20,494 nt of DNA from Desulfobacula sp. (lineage in GTDB: Bacteria; Desulfobacterota; Desulfobacteria; Desulfobacterales; Desulfobacteraceae): positions 1 through 20,494 of the forward strand of contig JABIYQ010000135.1 of NCBI GenBank assembly GCA_018702715.1, in the 5' to 3' direction. Under the pieces are notes generated by a model. That model had not been told where the DNA came from, ran no database searches, and worked only from the letters and a program-made list of their open reading frames with translations. Position numbers and translations under genes: made by a program. The first letter of the stretch is position 1. Each line of letters starts with the position of its first letter. Positions 1 to 7,970 of the stretch are shown here, piece after piece.

Positions 1-390
1 AACCAGGGCAAGGTCCGATTTATGATCTATAAAGACAAAATGAATTCCCAAACATTGATCCAATTTATGAAGCGGCTTATCAAAGATTCCGACCAAAAAA
101 TATTTCTGATATTGGATAATCTCAGAGTTCATCACAGCCACATTGTTAAAGACTGGTTAAAAGACCATAAAACCGAAATAGAGATTTTCTTTTTGCCATC
201 CTATTCGCCTGAACTGAACCCGGATGAGTATCTCAATTGTGATTTAAAAATTGGTGTCCACAGCAAAGTTCCTGCAAGGACAAAAGAACAATTGGCAAAA
301 AAAACCTTGTCCCATTTGCGAAAGTTGCAAAAGATGCCGAGCAGAGTAAAAAATTACTTCAAGCACCCGAAAATTTCCTATGCAGCTTGA
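1..390 (+). CDS. IS630-family transposase, 3' part (5' end outside window)
   Basis: This is the C-terminal part of a DDE transposase of the IS630 family. It is open from the first base of the window (reading NQGKVRFM...) to a TGA at 388-390, so the gene starts upstream. Visible family marks are the strand carrying the second catalytic Asp (LILDN followed by RVHHS) and the loop SYSPELNPDE, which ends in the catalytic Glu. The tail PKISYAA is also typical of the family. IS630 elements move by cut and paste into TA dinucleotides. The right end of the element should lie shortly after the stop, probably around 398-420, where an AT-rich TA-containing stretch occurs. No frameshift is seen in this part. 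Whether the element is intact cannot be judged from here. Confidence 0.88.
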   Translation, partial: NQGKVRFMIYKDKMNSQTLIQFMKRLIKDSDQKIFLILDNLRVHHSHIVKDWLKDHKTEIEIFFLPSYSPELNPDEYLNCDLKIGVHSKVPARTKEQLAKKTLSHLRKLQKMPSRVKNYFKHPKISYAA

Positions 391-590
391 TTCATATATT
401 TAATTGCCGGAGTAATAATATAGGCCTTCGCGCCCAAAAAAACGAATAAAGATAAAAAGATTGCGTATATAGAAGCCCACCAGACTAAAGTTTTAAAAAC
501 TTTTCTGGATATGATGAAATTACCTAATTCTTCGTATAACTTAAGATACTCACTTATCCTTTCAATATCCTTTTCTGTATCTATATTCAT
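378..590 (-). CDS. small single-pass membrane protein, 3' end probably replaced by the IS
   Basis: A protein of about 70 residues that I do not recognise. It has a charged, helical N-terminal half (MNIDTEKDIERISEYLK) followed by one hydrophobic segment of about 22 residues containing LVWWASIYAIFLSLFVFLG. The ATG at 590 was chosen because GGGGTG sits five bases before it; an in-frame ATG at 641 has no ribosome binding site. The acidic helix plus one membrane segment recalls small phage holin-like proteins, but that is only an architectural likeness. The last residues (about ITPAIKYMNQAA) and the stop codon are read from the complement of the transposase end, so the original C-terminus may have been lost to the insertion. 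It could be a real gene or a remnant. Confidence 0.45.
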   Translation of the reverse strand: MNIDTEKDIERISEYLKLYEELGNFIISRKVFKTLVWWASIYAIFLSLFVFLGAKAYIITPAIKYMNQAA

Positions 591-809
591 TTTTGCACCC
601 CAGTTAAAAAGTATAACAAGTAATTGAGTGGTTGTCCGCATATCTTACCAAATGAGTCAGTAGAAAAAGTCCCGGCTCTAATTTTTGTAATATTTTTGCT
701 AAAAATTTCATTAAAAACGGCCTCTGAGGTTAAATACTTCTGAACTTATTATCAACGCCAAATTCAGCCAGAAGCGCATCGAATCGGCTGGAATGACTGG
801 TTCGGCACA

Positions 810-1463
810 TTACTTATTCTTCGGTTCTTGAGGGCCTTGCAGTTTCGTAATGAACTTACCTCTTTCAACGGGATTTGGAATTGCAACAGCAACGAGCTCA
901 TTTAGGGCAGCAAGCATTTCCTTCCCATATGGGTTCGGCAATATGTTCGCTCCTTTGATCTGATAATATTGAATGGTTGCCACTGCTTTCTGCATTCTGA
1001 CAATGTCGGCACTGATTGTATTGAGTCTATTGTTTGCGGCTTGACTTTCTTTTAGGCTACGTTCCAGTCCATCAAGGACCACCTGAATTGATTGCTTATT
1101 TTTGAGGCTTTCTGCCTCAAGATCGCGTGTCTTCTTTACTATTATTTGAAGTTCATTCAGTTGATCTTCTATATCCGATTTGAACTTGGCCACCTCTGGA
1201 GCAACCTGTTCCTTCATCAGAGAGGATGCCCGTTCGGCTGCAACATCACGAACGACTTTTTGAATATGCGGTTCTTCGAACTGCTTCGCTACCAAATCCT
1301 CCATTTTGTGTTCTACTCGATTCATTATACCCCACAGACTTAATCCAGTTAATCCCGTGAGTAGTGCAAATCCTATCAGTGTCCACGTCAAAAGCTTGTT
1401 GCGGAAGATAAGAACCACTTCTTCCTGCTGCCCCTTGCTCAGCTTTTGTTGTATCCCCGCCAT
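810..1463 (-). CDS. membrane-anchored coiled-coil protein, function unknown
   Basis: A 217-residue protein that I cannot assign to a family. The N-terminus is short and polar, followed by one membrane segment at about residues 26-47 (LLTWTLIGFALLTGLTGLSL). A long, charged, Glu/Lys/Gln-rich region from about 50 to 165 is predicted by eye to be helical and coiled coil. The tail is proline- and lysine-rich. The likely topology is a single inner-membrane anchor with a long helical rod on one side. The ATG at 1463 is preceded by AGGAG at a good distance (GATCAGGAGAAATTAAAATG), which supports a real gene. No operon partner is visible: the next minus-strand gene downstream is the small membrane protein about 220 bases away. 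It could be an accessory gene beside the insertion sequence. Confidence 0.7.
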   Translation of the reverse strand: MAGIQQKLSKGQQEEVVLIFRNKLLTWTLIGFALLTGLTGLSLWGIMNRVEHKMEDLVAKQFEEPHIQKVVRDVAAERASSLMKEQVAPEVAKFKSDIEDQLNELQIIVKKTRDLEAESLKNKQSIQVVLDGLERSLKESQAANNRLNTISADIVRMQKAVATIQYYQIKGANILPNPYGKEMLAALNELVAVAIPNPVERGKFITKLQGPQEPKNK

Positions 1464-1833
1464 TTTAATTTCTCCTGATCTGCCGAACCAGTTAATGTAC
1501 AGGACAGTATATTTTGTTAATTTTAATGATATCTGATCAATTTTTTAAAAATGATTTAAAATTCCATACCAATATTTATAATGTCTGTAAAGATATTTCA
1601 GAAATCACCTTTGCTGAAAATATAATTGAATCAGGAAGGATTCGCCAAAATCAATTAATTGTAGATAAAGAGGCCAAAGGCAGAGGGATTGTGTTGTTTT
1701 GGATTAGAGATAATTACCTTTGAACTTTTGAAAATTCATCAATTCAAACTTTTATTTGAAATAAAGGCAATATATTTGAATATTTCAATGGCTTAAACAT
1801 AAAAAATCAAATTCCAATTCAAGATAAATCAGT

Positions 1834-1871
1834 ATTTAGCGGAAATGCCAATATTGGCATTTCCGCTAAAT
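1834..1871. repeat. perfect 38-bp palindrome, unit 1 of a tandem pair
   Basis: The left arm ATTTAGCGGAAATGCCAAT (1834-1852) is exactly complementary to the right arm (1853-1871), so the whole element is a perfect palindrome with no spacer. It is followed by TGGTT, as is unit 2. There is no T-tract after it, so it is not an ordinary intrinsic terminator. Confidence 0.9.
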
Positions 1872-1887
1872 GGTTACGAATCGCTCT

Positions 1888-1925
1888 ATTTGTCGGAAAT
1901 ACAAATCCTGGTATTTCCGACAAAT
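1888..1925. repeat. 15-bp inverted repeat with 8-base loop, unit 2 of a tandem pair
   Basis: Arm ATTTGTCGGAAATAC (1888-1902), loop AAATCCTG, then the exact complement at 1911-1925. It begins exactly 54 bases after unit 1 and is again followed by TGGTT. It shares the GGAAAT core with unit 1. The bases that differ between the two stems (A/G, G/T and G/A in the left arm) are compensated in the right arm, so pairing is kept. A lone left-arm-like ATTTGTCGG recurs at 1994-2002. Confidence 0.88.
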
Positions 1926-2089
1926 GGTTTGTTCTCTATGTTTTTTAATTGATTTTGCGATCACCCTGTATTTCTATTTGTGTTCTTGATAAAATTTGTC
2001 GGCAATATTATGGTGTTATTTATTGTTTGAATTAAAACTTGGCGGTTTTGGGTCTCCACTATTTATTTAACCTGTAATGGCAGGATATA

Positions 2090-4987
2090 ATGGACTATAA
2101 AGAAATTGACAGAGTGTTCCCTGATCTTGATAAACAGCTTTATAAAACAATAATAACCCGGGCGGATTCCTTTGAGGAAAGCCTGAGAAAATCCGGTCTG
2201 ACGATTGACTTGTCCATGGAAGTAAAATTTGATCTTATAAAAATTTTTCTTTTCAGCGAATTTATTACATCAAGCCTTATTAAAAATCCAGGTATCCTTA
2301 AAGCACTTATCGAGTCAAAAGATCTGTTCAAGTTTTATTCAAATCATACATATGCGACAAAGCTTGAAAGAAAAATTGTCAATGATGTGGATATGGATGT
2401 GGAAAAGGTCAAGGAAATCCTTTTACAATTCAAGTTGTATGAAACCATCAGGATTGCATGGCGTGATCTAACAGGAAAAGCCTTGCTTGAGGATACACTT
2501 TGCGACCTGTCAAATCTTGCTGATGCCATAGTTGATATGGCCACAACGCTCATATATGAAGATCTTAGTAAAAGCTATGGGGTTCCTGTTGACAGTGAAG
2601 GAAATTTTCAGGGACTTATCGTTTTGGGCATGGGTAAATTAGGTGCCGGAGAATTAAATCTTTCTTCGGATATTGACCTTATTTTTGTCTATCCCAAAAC
2701 AGGGTATACAAACGGGGAGAATATTGTTTCCAATGAAGAATTTTTCACAAAAGTCTGCCGCAGGATCTTAAAGTTTTTTTCACCCGGTTCCCATGCAATT
2801 AATTTTTACAGGATCGATACCCGTTTAAGGCCCTATGGTGATGGAGGCCCCCTGGTGATGAGTAGTTTTGCCTTTGAAGAATATTATCAGGCCCAGGGAA
2901 GAGAATGGGAAAGATATGCCATGATAAAAGCAAGGCCGATTGCAGGTGACATTGATGCAGGTTATAAGCTTTTAAAAGTTTTGAATTCTTTTATTTATAG
3001 AAGGTATTTTGATTATGGGTCTTTTGATTCATTCCGGGATATGAAACACCGAATTACCCTGCAGGTAAAAAATAAAAAATTAAAACATAATATCAAGCTG
3101 GGTGCCGGAGGCATAAGGGAAATAGAATTTTTTGGGCAATTGTTTCAGTTAATCAGAGGCGGTGTTGAGGCAAAATTTCAGGAAAGAAAGATTTTAATAG
3201 TCCTGGATCTGTTACAAATCCATCAATGCATTGATGGGGTAACCAAAAACGATTTAAAAGATGCTTATGTATTTTTACGAATGGTTGAAAACAGGCTTCA
3301 AGCCTATGCAGATCTTCAAACCCATGATATTCCTGAAAAGAACGATCGAAGAAAAATTCTGGCACTTTCCATGGGATATTCGGCATGGGATGACTTTATC
3401 AAAATCTTAAATAGTCACATGCAAAAGGTCCATTTTCATTTCAATCAATTACTGGTGTCGGAAAAGCAAGAAAAACCAGATAAAGAGATTCAGGATCTTA
3501 AAGAGTTATGGATCAACATCAATGATCCCCAGTATGCTGCTGATGCCATGGCCATTGGTGGATTTAAGGAACCTGACAGGGTATTGGACATTTTAAGATC
3601 CCTTGAAGAACATCCAAATACAAAGCGGCTGACGCCAAATGGAAGGAAAAAACTGGCCCGACTGATTCCCGTTCTGGTTAAGAAGATCGGTCGGCAAAAT
3701 GATCCCGATGCCGTTTTTGTAAAGTTAATTGATCTGATCATCACCATTGAAAGAAGAACCTGCTATTTGTCTTTACTCATAGAAAATAAAAGGGCACTTG
3801 AAACATTGATTACCCTTGCCTGTAAAAGTCCCTGGATTATTACTTTCCTTTCAAACCATCCTGCATTGCTGGACGAGCTTATGCATCCTTCAACCCTTTA
3901 TTCTCCACCCGGCAAGCAGGCACTGGAAAAAGAGATGGACATCCGAATGGCAGCTATTCCGCCTGGAGATCTGGAGTTTTTGCTCGAAGAATTATGCATC
4001 TTCAGGCAAATTAATTATCTGCGGGTTTCAGCTGCAGATGTAAGTGGAAATTATCCATTGATGAAAGTCAGTGATCATCTTACATATATTGCCCAGACTG
4101 TTCTTGCTCAAGTGCTTCAGATTTTATGGGACACCGTGACCCGAAAATATGGAATTCCCCAGGGCTTATCAGATCAAACCCTTGAACACTGCGGGTTTGC
4201 CATTGTCGCATACGGTAAAGTAGGTGGACTTGAAATGGGCTATAAATCAGATATTGATATTGTTTTTTTACACAAGGCAGATTCAGGGATTACAAAGGGG
4301 AAAGACAAAAGCATTGATAATATCCGGTTTTATTCAAATCTGGGTCAGAGAATTATCAATGCCTTAACCATACATACACCTGCAGGTAAACTCTATGGTG
4401 CAGATATGAGGTTGAGGCCTGGAGGGAACTCAGGGATGATCGTTTCCCATATTGATGCCTTTGAAGATTATATGAAAACTCAGGCGTGGACATGGGAGCA
4501 TCAGGCATTGATAAGGGCCAGACCTGTTGCCGGAGATAAAGCGCTTTGTTCAAGGTTTGATGAGATTAGAAAAACTATTTTAACCCGGAAAAGAAATGCC
4601 CCAACCTTAAAGTCAGAGGTTGGTGAAATGCGCGAAAGGATGCGGGCTGAGCGTTTAAAATCCAAAAAGGACATTTTTGATTTAAAGCAGTCAAAGGGCA
4701 GTATTGTAGATATTGAATTTTTAGTACAATATTTAATTTTAAAAAATGCTCATGCCTGTCCTGATTTAACCATTTGGACGGATAATATAAGGCTTTTGGA
4801 GAGTCTTGATGGAGAAGGGATAATAACAGGATGTGAGAGTGAACGACTCCAAAATGCTTATCTTGTCATGCGAAAGGCCATACACAGGCTCAATCTCCAG
4901 GAAAAGAGCCTTGAGATACCTCAATCCCGTTTTGCTGAAATAAGAAACCATATAATTGATATATATGATAAATATTTAGCTGATTAA
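2090..4987 (+). CDS. glnE: bifunctional glutamine synthetase adenylyltransferase / deadenylase
   Basis: GlnE attaches AMP to a tyrosine of glutamine synthetase when nitrogen is plentiful and removes it by phosphorolysis when nitrogen is scarce, under PII control, in the cytosol. At 965 residues it has the family length. Two nucleotidyltransferase domains are visible. The N-terminal deadenylase domain has GMGKLGAGELN at about 180-190 and the metal-binding pair D194/D196 (SSDIDL). The C-terminal adenylyltransferase domain has YGKVGGLEMG at about 708-717 and D721/D723 (KSDIDIVF). Each domain is followed by its RLRP block (DTRLRPYGDGG and DMRLRPGGNSG) and a REIEF- or VDIEF-type helix. The N-terminal motif reads GAGELN where GGRELN is usual, a mild variation. 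The ATG at 2090 is preceded by GGCAGGA four bases upstream; an earlier out-of-frame ATG lies at 2077. It appears to be monocistronic and convergent with the TRAP operon. Confidence 0.97.
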   Translation: MDYKEIDRVFPDLDKQLYKTIITRADSFEESLRKSGLTIDLSMEVKFDLIKIFLFSEFITSSLIKNPGILKALIESKDLFKFYSNHTYATKLERKIVNDVDMDVEKVKEILLQFKLYETIRIAWRDLTGKALLEDTLCDLSNLADAIVDMATTLIYEDLSKSYGVPVDSEGNFQGLIVLGMGKLGAGELNLSSDIDLIFVYPKTGYTNGENIVSNEEFFTKVCRRILKFFSPGSHAINFYRIDTRLRPYGDGGPLVMSSFAFEEYYQAQGREWERYAMIKARPIAGDIDAGYKLLKVLNSFIYRRYFDYGSFDSFRDMKHRITLQVKNKKLKHNIKLGAGGIREIEFFGQLFQLIRGGVEAKFQERKILIVLDLLQIHQCIDGVTKNDLKDAYVFLRMVENRLQAYADLQTHDIPEKNDRRKILALSMGYSAWDDFIKILNSHMQKVHFHFNQLLVSEKQEKPDKEIQDLKELWININDPQYAADAMAIGGFKEPDRVLDILRSLEEHPNTKRLTPNGRKKLARLIPVLVKKIGRQNDPDAVFVKLIDLIITIERRTCYLSLLIENKRALETLITLACKSPWIITFLSNHPALLDELMHPSTLYSPPGKQALEKEMDIRMAAIPPGDLEFLLEELCIFRQINYLRVSAADVSGNYPLMKVSDHLTYIAQTVLAQVLQILWDTVTRKYGIPQGLSDQTLEHCGFAIVAYGKVGGLEMGYKSDIDIVFLHKADSGITKGKDKSIDNIRFYSNLGQRIINALTIHTPAGKLYGADMRLRPGGNSGMIVSHIDAFEDYMKTQAWTWEHQALIRARPVAGDKALCSRFDEIRKTILTRKRNAPTLKSEVGEMRERMRAERLKSKKDIFDLKQSKGSIVDIEFLVQYLILKNAHACPDLTIWTDNIRLLESLDGEGIITGCESERLQNAYLVMRKAIHRLNLQEKSLEIPQSRFAEIRNHIIDIYDKYLAD

Positions 4988-4988
4988 G

Positions 4989-5150
4989 TAGTGTCTGGCC
5001 GAAAGCCCCGTGTTTGGGCGAAAAGTTGCCCATATACAAGGCGCAAAAAAATCTTGAAACCGGAGTGTACTATTGTACATGAGGCCCGATTTATAATTTG
5101 GCAAAATTTTGCAGCAACGCAGTAGATGGGTGAGTTTCCGTTCAAACACT
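4989..5150. mobile_element. MITE-like inverted-repeat element between convergent genes
   Basis: A noncoding block of about 160 bases with imperfect terminal inverted repeats. The left end reads AGTGTCTGGCCGAAAGCCCC (4990-5009). The right end, on the other strand, reads AGTGTTTGAACGGAAACTCA (5150-5131). Thirteen of 20 positions match. It carries further short inverted sequences inside, such as GTAC-TATT-GTAC at 5067-5078. It starts two bases after the glnE stop, and its right end supplies part of the dctM stop codon. There is no open frame inside. It is either a non-autonomous miniature transposable element or a dispersed intergenic repeat that may also end transcription from both sides. My impression that similar repeats occur widely in Desulfobacteraceae is from memory and unchecked. 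Confidence 0.6.
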
Positions 5151-6429
5151 AAGAAATAAACACAAGACTCAGCCAGGGCAGATAAGTGATTACCAGGACA
5201 GCTAAAAGCAACACCAGCATGAAAGGAATGGTTGCTTTATAAATTTCAACAATGGGTTTATTAAACCTATATCCTGCTATAAAAAGGTTCATTCCCACGG
5301 GCGGGGTGAAATATCCTATCTGCATATTGGCAAGAAAAATGATACCCAGATGAATTGGATCAACGCCATACTCCAGGGCAACCGGCAGCATTAGCGGAAC
5401 CATGATGATAATGGCTGAAAAAATATCCAGCATGGCGCCAAGAATCAAAAGAAAGATATTTAAAAGAATTAAGAATACAAGTTTGCTGCTCACAAAGGTC
5501 TGGCAGATTTTAAACAATTTCATGGGAACTTCTGCATCAATCAGGTAATTTGTAAAGCCCAGAGAAACTCCCAGGATTAAAAGAATTCCACCCACCATCA
5601 CCATTGACTCCCTGATGATAGCGACAAGTTGGGAAAGCTTTATTTCTTTGTAAATAAACACTTCCACTATCAGGACATACATGGCAGTGACGGCAGCTGC
5701 CTCGGACACGGCAAAAAATCCCGAGTAAATACCTGTAAATACAAAGAAGGGCAAAGGGATTTCCCAAATAGCCTCTCTGACGGCAGACATGGCCTTTTGT
5801 AGAGAAAAGGATATCAGGGGAATTTTATTTTTTCGATTGGCCCAGATACTCCATGAGGATAAAAGGAGGATCATTAAAATCGCCGGTAGAATACCGGCAA
5901 TAAATAATTTTTCAATGGAGATTTCCTGTCCTGAACTCATCTGCTGTGCTATGACCCCATAGAGAATCAGGGGAAGGGAGGGTGGAAGCAAAAGTCCTAA
6001 GCTCCCGGAAGTCGTTACAAGCCCAAGACTGAATTTGTCTTTATATCCAGCCTGTTTCAGGGCCGGATACAATAATGCTCCCATGGCAACGATGGTGACA
6101 CCTGAGGCTCCTGTAAAAGCTGTAAAAAGAGCACAGACAATAAATGCAACAATGGCAAGCCCTCCGGGCATCCATCCAAAAAAGGCCTGGGTCAGCCGGA
6201 CAAGACGTTTTGAAGTATTGCTTTCTGCTAAAATATATCCGGCAAAAGTAAATAAAGGCAATGCCAGGAGAATAGGAGTGTCGGCTATGCGAAACAACTC
6301 AATGGCCATTACGGATAGATTAATATCTCCAAAATAAAACCCAGCCATGGCGGCGGCAATGATAACACTGAAAAGAGGTGCGCCTAAAATCGCAAAAAGA
6401 ATCAATATGGCGATGAGTAAAACTATCAT
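5149..6429 (-). CDS. dctM: TRAP transporter large permease (DctM)
   Basis: The large membrane subunit of a tripartite ATP-independent periplasmic transporter. It forms the ion-coupled (usually sodium) transport path across the inner membrane, with DctQ as partner. It is 426 residues long, the normal family size, and hydrophobic throughout, with about a dozen membrane segments. Family-typical stretches are the N-terminal MIVLLIAILILFAILGAPLF, GASGVTIVAMGALLYPAL in the first half, LGLLLPPSLPLILYG, and GIIFLANMQIGYFTPPVGMN near the end. Its ATG overlaps the dctQ stop by four bases (ATGA), so the two are translationally coupled. It is the last gene of the operon tatT-dctP-dctQ-dctM. The stop codon TAG coincides with the border of the MITE-like element, so the very C-terminus may have been altered by that insertion. 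Confidence 0.95.
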   Translation of the reverse strand: MIVLLIAILILFAILGAPLFSVIIAAAMAGFYFGDINLSVMAIELFRIADTPILLALPLFTFAGYILAESNTSKRLVRLTQAFFGWMPGGLAIVAFIVCALFTAFTGASGVTIVAMGALLYPALKQAGYKDKFSLGLVTTSGSLGLLLPPSLPLILYGVIAQQMSSGQEISIEKLFIAGILPAILMILLLSSWSIWANRKNKIPLISFSLQKAMSAVREAIWEIPLPFFVFTGIYSGFFAVSEAAAVTAMYVLIVEVFIYKEIKLSQLVAIIRESMVMVGGILLILGVSLGFTNYLIDAEVPMKLFKICQTFVSSKLVFLILLNIFLLILGAMLDIFSAIIIMVPLMLPVALEYGVDPIHLGIIFLANMQIGYFTPPVGMNLFIAGYRFNKPIVEIYKATIPFMLVLLLAVLVITYLPWLSLVFIS

Positions 6430-6935
6430 TGCGGGATATGCTTAAACAATTTTGTAAGACAGGTAAAGGACAATAAAAGATACCTGAAACTAATAATAAT
6501 AAATGATACCGGGATAATGCTTTCACAGACCCAGGCCGGGATAGTTGCAAATGCTAAAATCCCTTCATTTTTTTCCATCATAACAAAAATAAGGCTGTAG
6601 TATGCCATTACAGCGCAAACCAGACTAGTGAAAATAGATATTATAAGATTTGACAGTTTTTTTATCTGTTCAGGAAGGTATCGGGATATAACGTCAATAC
6701 TGATGTGATGATTGTCTCTGCTGGCAACCATTGCACCGATAAGGCCGATCCACAAAACAAGGATTCGCACCAGCGGGTCACCCCAGAGAATTCCTGAATC
6801 AAACAGATTTCTTAAGAAGATCTGTAGCACGGCTATAAATATCATCAAAAGCAGAAGTCCTACGAGAATACCATCTTCAATTTTTTGAAGAAACGCTTGA
6901 ATATTTAAAAGGAAGACTGGTTTTTTATTGGTCAT
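6426..6935 (-). CDS. dctQ: TRAP transporter small permease (DctQ)
   Basis: The small membrane subunit of the TRAP transporter, 169 residues with four hydrophobic segments, which pairs with DctM in the inner membrane. The DctQ-family signature is visible around residues 45-85: LFDSGILWGDPLVRILVLW, then IGLIGAMVASRDNHHISIDV. The gene overlaps dctP by 11 bases upstream and dctM by 4 bases downstream, the usual tight packing for these subunits. No clear Shine-Dalgarno sequence precedes the ATG at 6935, which suggests coupling to dctP translation. The assignment to the family is secure. The substrate is set mainly by DctP. Confidence 0.93.
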   Translation of the reverse strand: MTNKKPVFLLNIQAFLQKIEDGILVGLLLLMIFIAVLQIFLRNLFDSGILWGDPLVRILVLWIGLIGAMVASRDNHHISIDVISRYLPEQIKKLSNLIISIFTSLVCAVMAYYSLIFVMMEKNEGILAFATIPAWVCESIIPVSFIIISFRYLLLSFTCLTKLFKHIPQ

Positions 6936-7947
6936 TTTTGGTTTGTGCGTTTGAATGAAAATCTATAAGATGGTTATCCAGTCGATCCGCCATATCCCGT
7001 GGAAGAATACCGGATTCCACCATTTTTTTGGATGCAACGTCAGCTATTTTTTGCCAGTCAGCCAGATCGTCCTTGGAAGGTGTTATAAATGTTATCCCTC
7101 TGTTCTTTAATGCCTGGATCGCATTTATATCATCCTCCCTGTTCTGGATATCAATTTTATTTAATGCTTTGGTCATGATTTGTGTAACAATTTTGCGGTC
7201 TTGCTCGTTGATTTTTAAAAATTTCTCTTTATCAACGGCAAGAACTGCATGAAGATAAATCAGGGGTATATTCGTTATATATTCAATCTGGGTATGCCAT
7301 TGCAGAACAACAGCTCCAACAGGAGATGTTGCTACCGTGTTGATCAAACCGGACTGGAGGCCGGTTCGCACATCTGCAATGGATAGTGGAATGGGTGTGA
7401 CGCCAAAGGCTTGAATGGAATCCTGACTGATTTTATCGTTATCTGGAATCCATACTTTTTGATTTCTTAAGTCCTGTACCGTTGTAATGGGTTTTTGTGA
7501 CATAATGTATGCAAATCCACCACCAATGAGTCCGAAAGTCACAAACCCGGCATTATCAAGCCCATCAATGACATATTGGTCCATATACTTTCTAACATAG
7601 TCTACTTCTTTTATCGTTTTAAATTTCAAAGGCTGAGCATAGATCTGGTTTGCCGGGAAAAACTGTGAAAGGCTTCCGGCAACAACTGCTCCACCTTGTA
7701 ACTGACCAATGCGGATTTTTTTTAAAACAGTTTTATCATTGCCCATGACACCGCCGGGATAAAATTTAAATGTCACACGATTATCCGTTTTTTGGGCTAC
7801 CATTTCTGCGCCTTTCCGCATTTTTTCCATCCACATGGAGCCTTCAGGTGACAAGGTGGCAATTTTCAGTCTGACTGCATAGACAGTTTGGGTTAAGAGC
7901 AGAATAAACAATATCAAAACAAGCTTTTTATAGATTTGGAAAATCAT
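6925..7947 (-). CDS. TRAP transporter solute-binding protein, TatP-like (DctP family)
   Basis: The periplasmic substrate-binding subunit, 340 residues with a signal peptide ending near residue 24 (TQTVYA before VRLKIATLSP). DctP-family marks include KFYPGGVMGNDKTVLKKIRIG, the GLIGGGFAYIMSQKPI stretch, and LQSGLINTV. In ordinary DctP proteins an Arg in a KIRVP-like motif binds the substrate carboxylate. Here the same place reads NQKVWIPD, with Trp at about residue 166. Together with the adjacent TatT gene this points to the TPR-protein-associated TRAP class (TatP), which is thought to bind hydrophobic or non-carboxylate ligands. The ligand cannot be read from the sequence. The ATG at 7947 has GGAG six bases upstream. 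It is the second gene of the operon, 23 bases after tatT. Confidence 0.9.
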   Translation of the reverse strand: MIFQIYKKLVLILFILLLTQTVYAVRLKIATLSPEGSMWMEKMRKGAEMVAQKTDNRVTFKFYPGGVMGNDKTVLKKIRIGQLQGGAVVAGSLSQFFPANQIYAQPLKFKTIKEVDYVRKYMDQYVIDGLDNAGFVTFGLIGGGFAYIMSQKPITTVQDLRNQKVWIPDNDKISQDSIQAFGVTPIPLSIADVRTGLQSGLINTVATSPVGAVVLQWHTQIEYITNIPLIYLHAVLAVDKEKFLKINEQDRKIVTQIMTKALNKIDIQNREDDINAIQALKNRGITFITPSKDDLADWQKIADVASKKMVESGILPRDMADRLDNHLIDFHSNAQTKNDQ

Positions 7948-7970
7948 GAATGTCTCCGAGTCAACAATAT

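Larger units (their letters stand above)
1464..2089. other. long intergenic region without a convincing gene
   Basis: About 625 bases, very AT-rich. A 69-codon open frame at 1514-1723 (+) has no ribosome binding site and no recognisable protein, so I do not call it. The striking content is a pair of palindromes at 1834-1925, listed separately. A weak sigma70-like site that could serve glnE is TTGATA at 1986-1991 with TATGGT at 2009-2014 (17-base spacer). It is only a possibility, because AT-rich DNA yields such matches by chance. Confidence 0.6.

Noticed and set aside
1514..1723. A 69-codon plus-strand open frame in the AT-rich gap before glnE
   Set aside because: It has no ribosome binding site, no recognisable motif and biased AT-rich content, so it is most likely a chance frame.
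1834..1925. The twin palindromes read as a transcription terminator pair
   Set aside because: No run of T follows either stem on either strand, and the stems have AT-rich outer arms.
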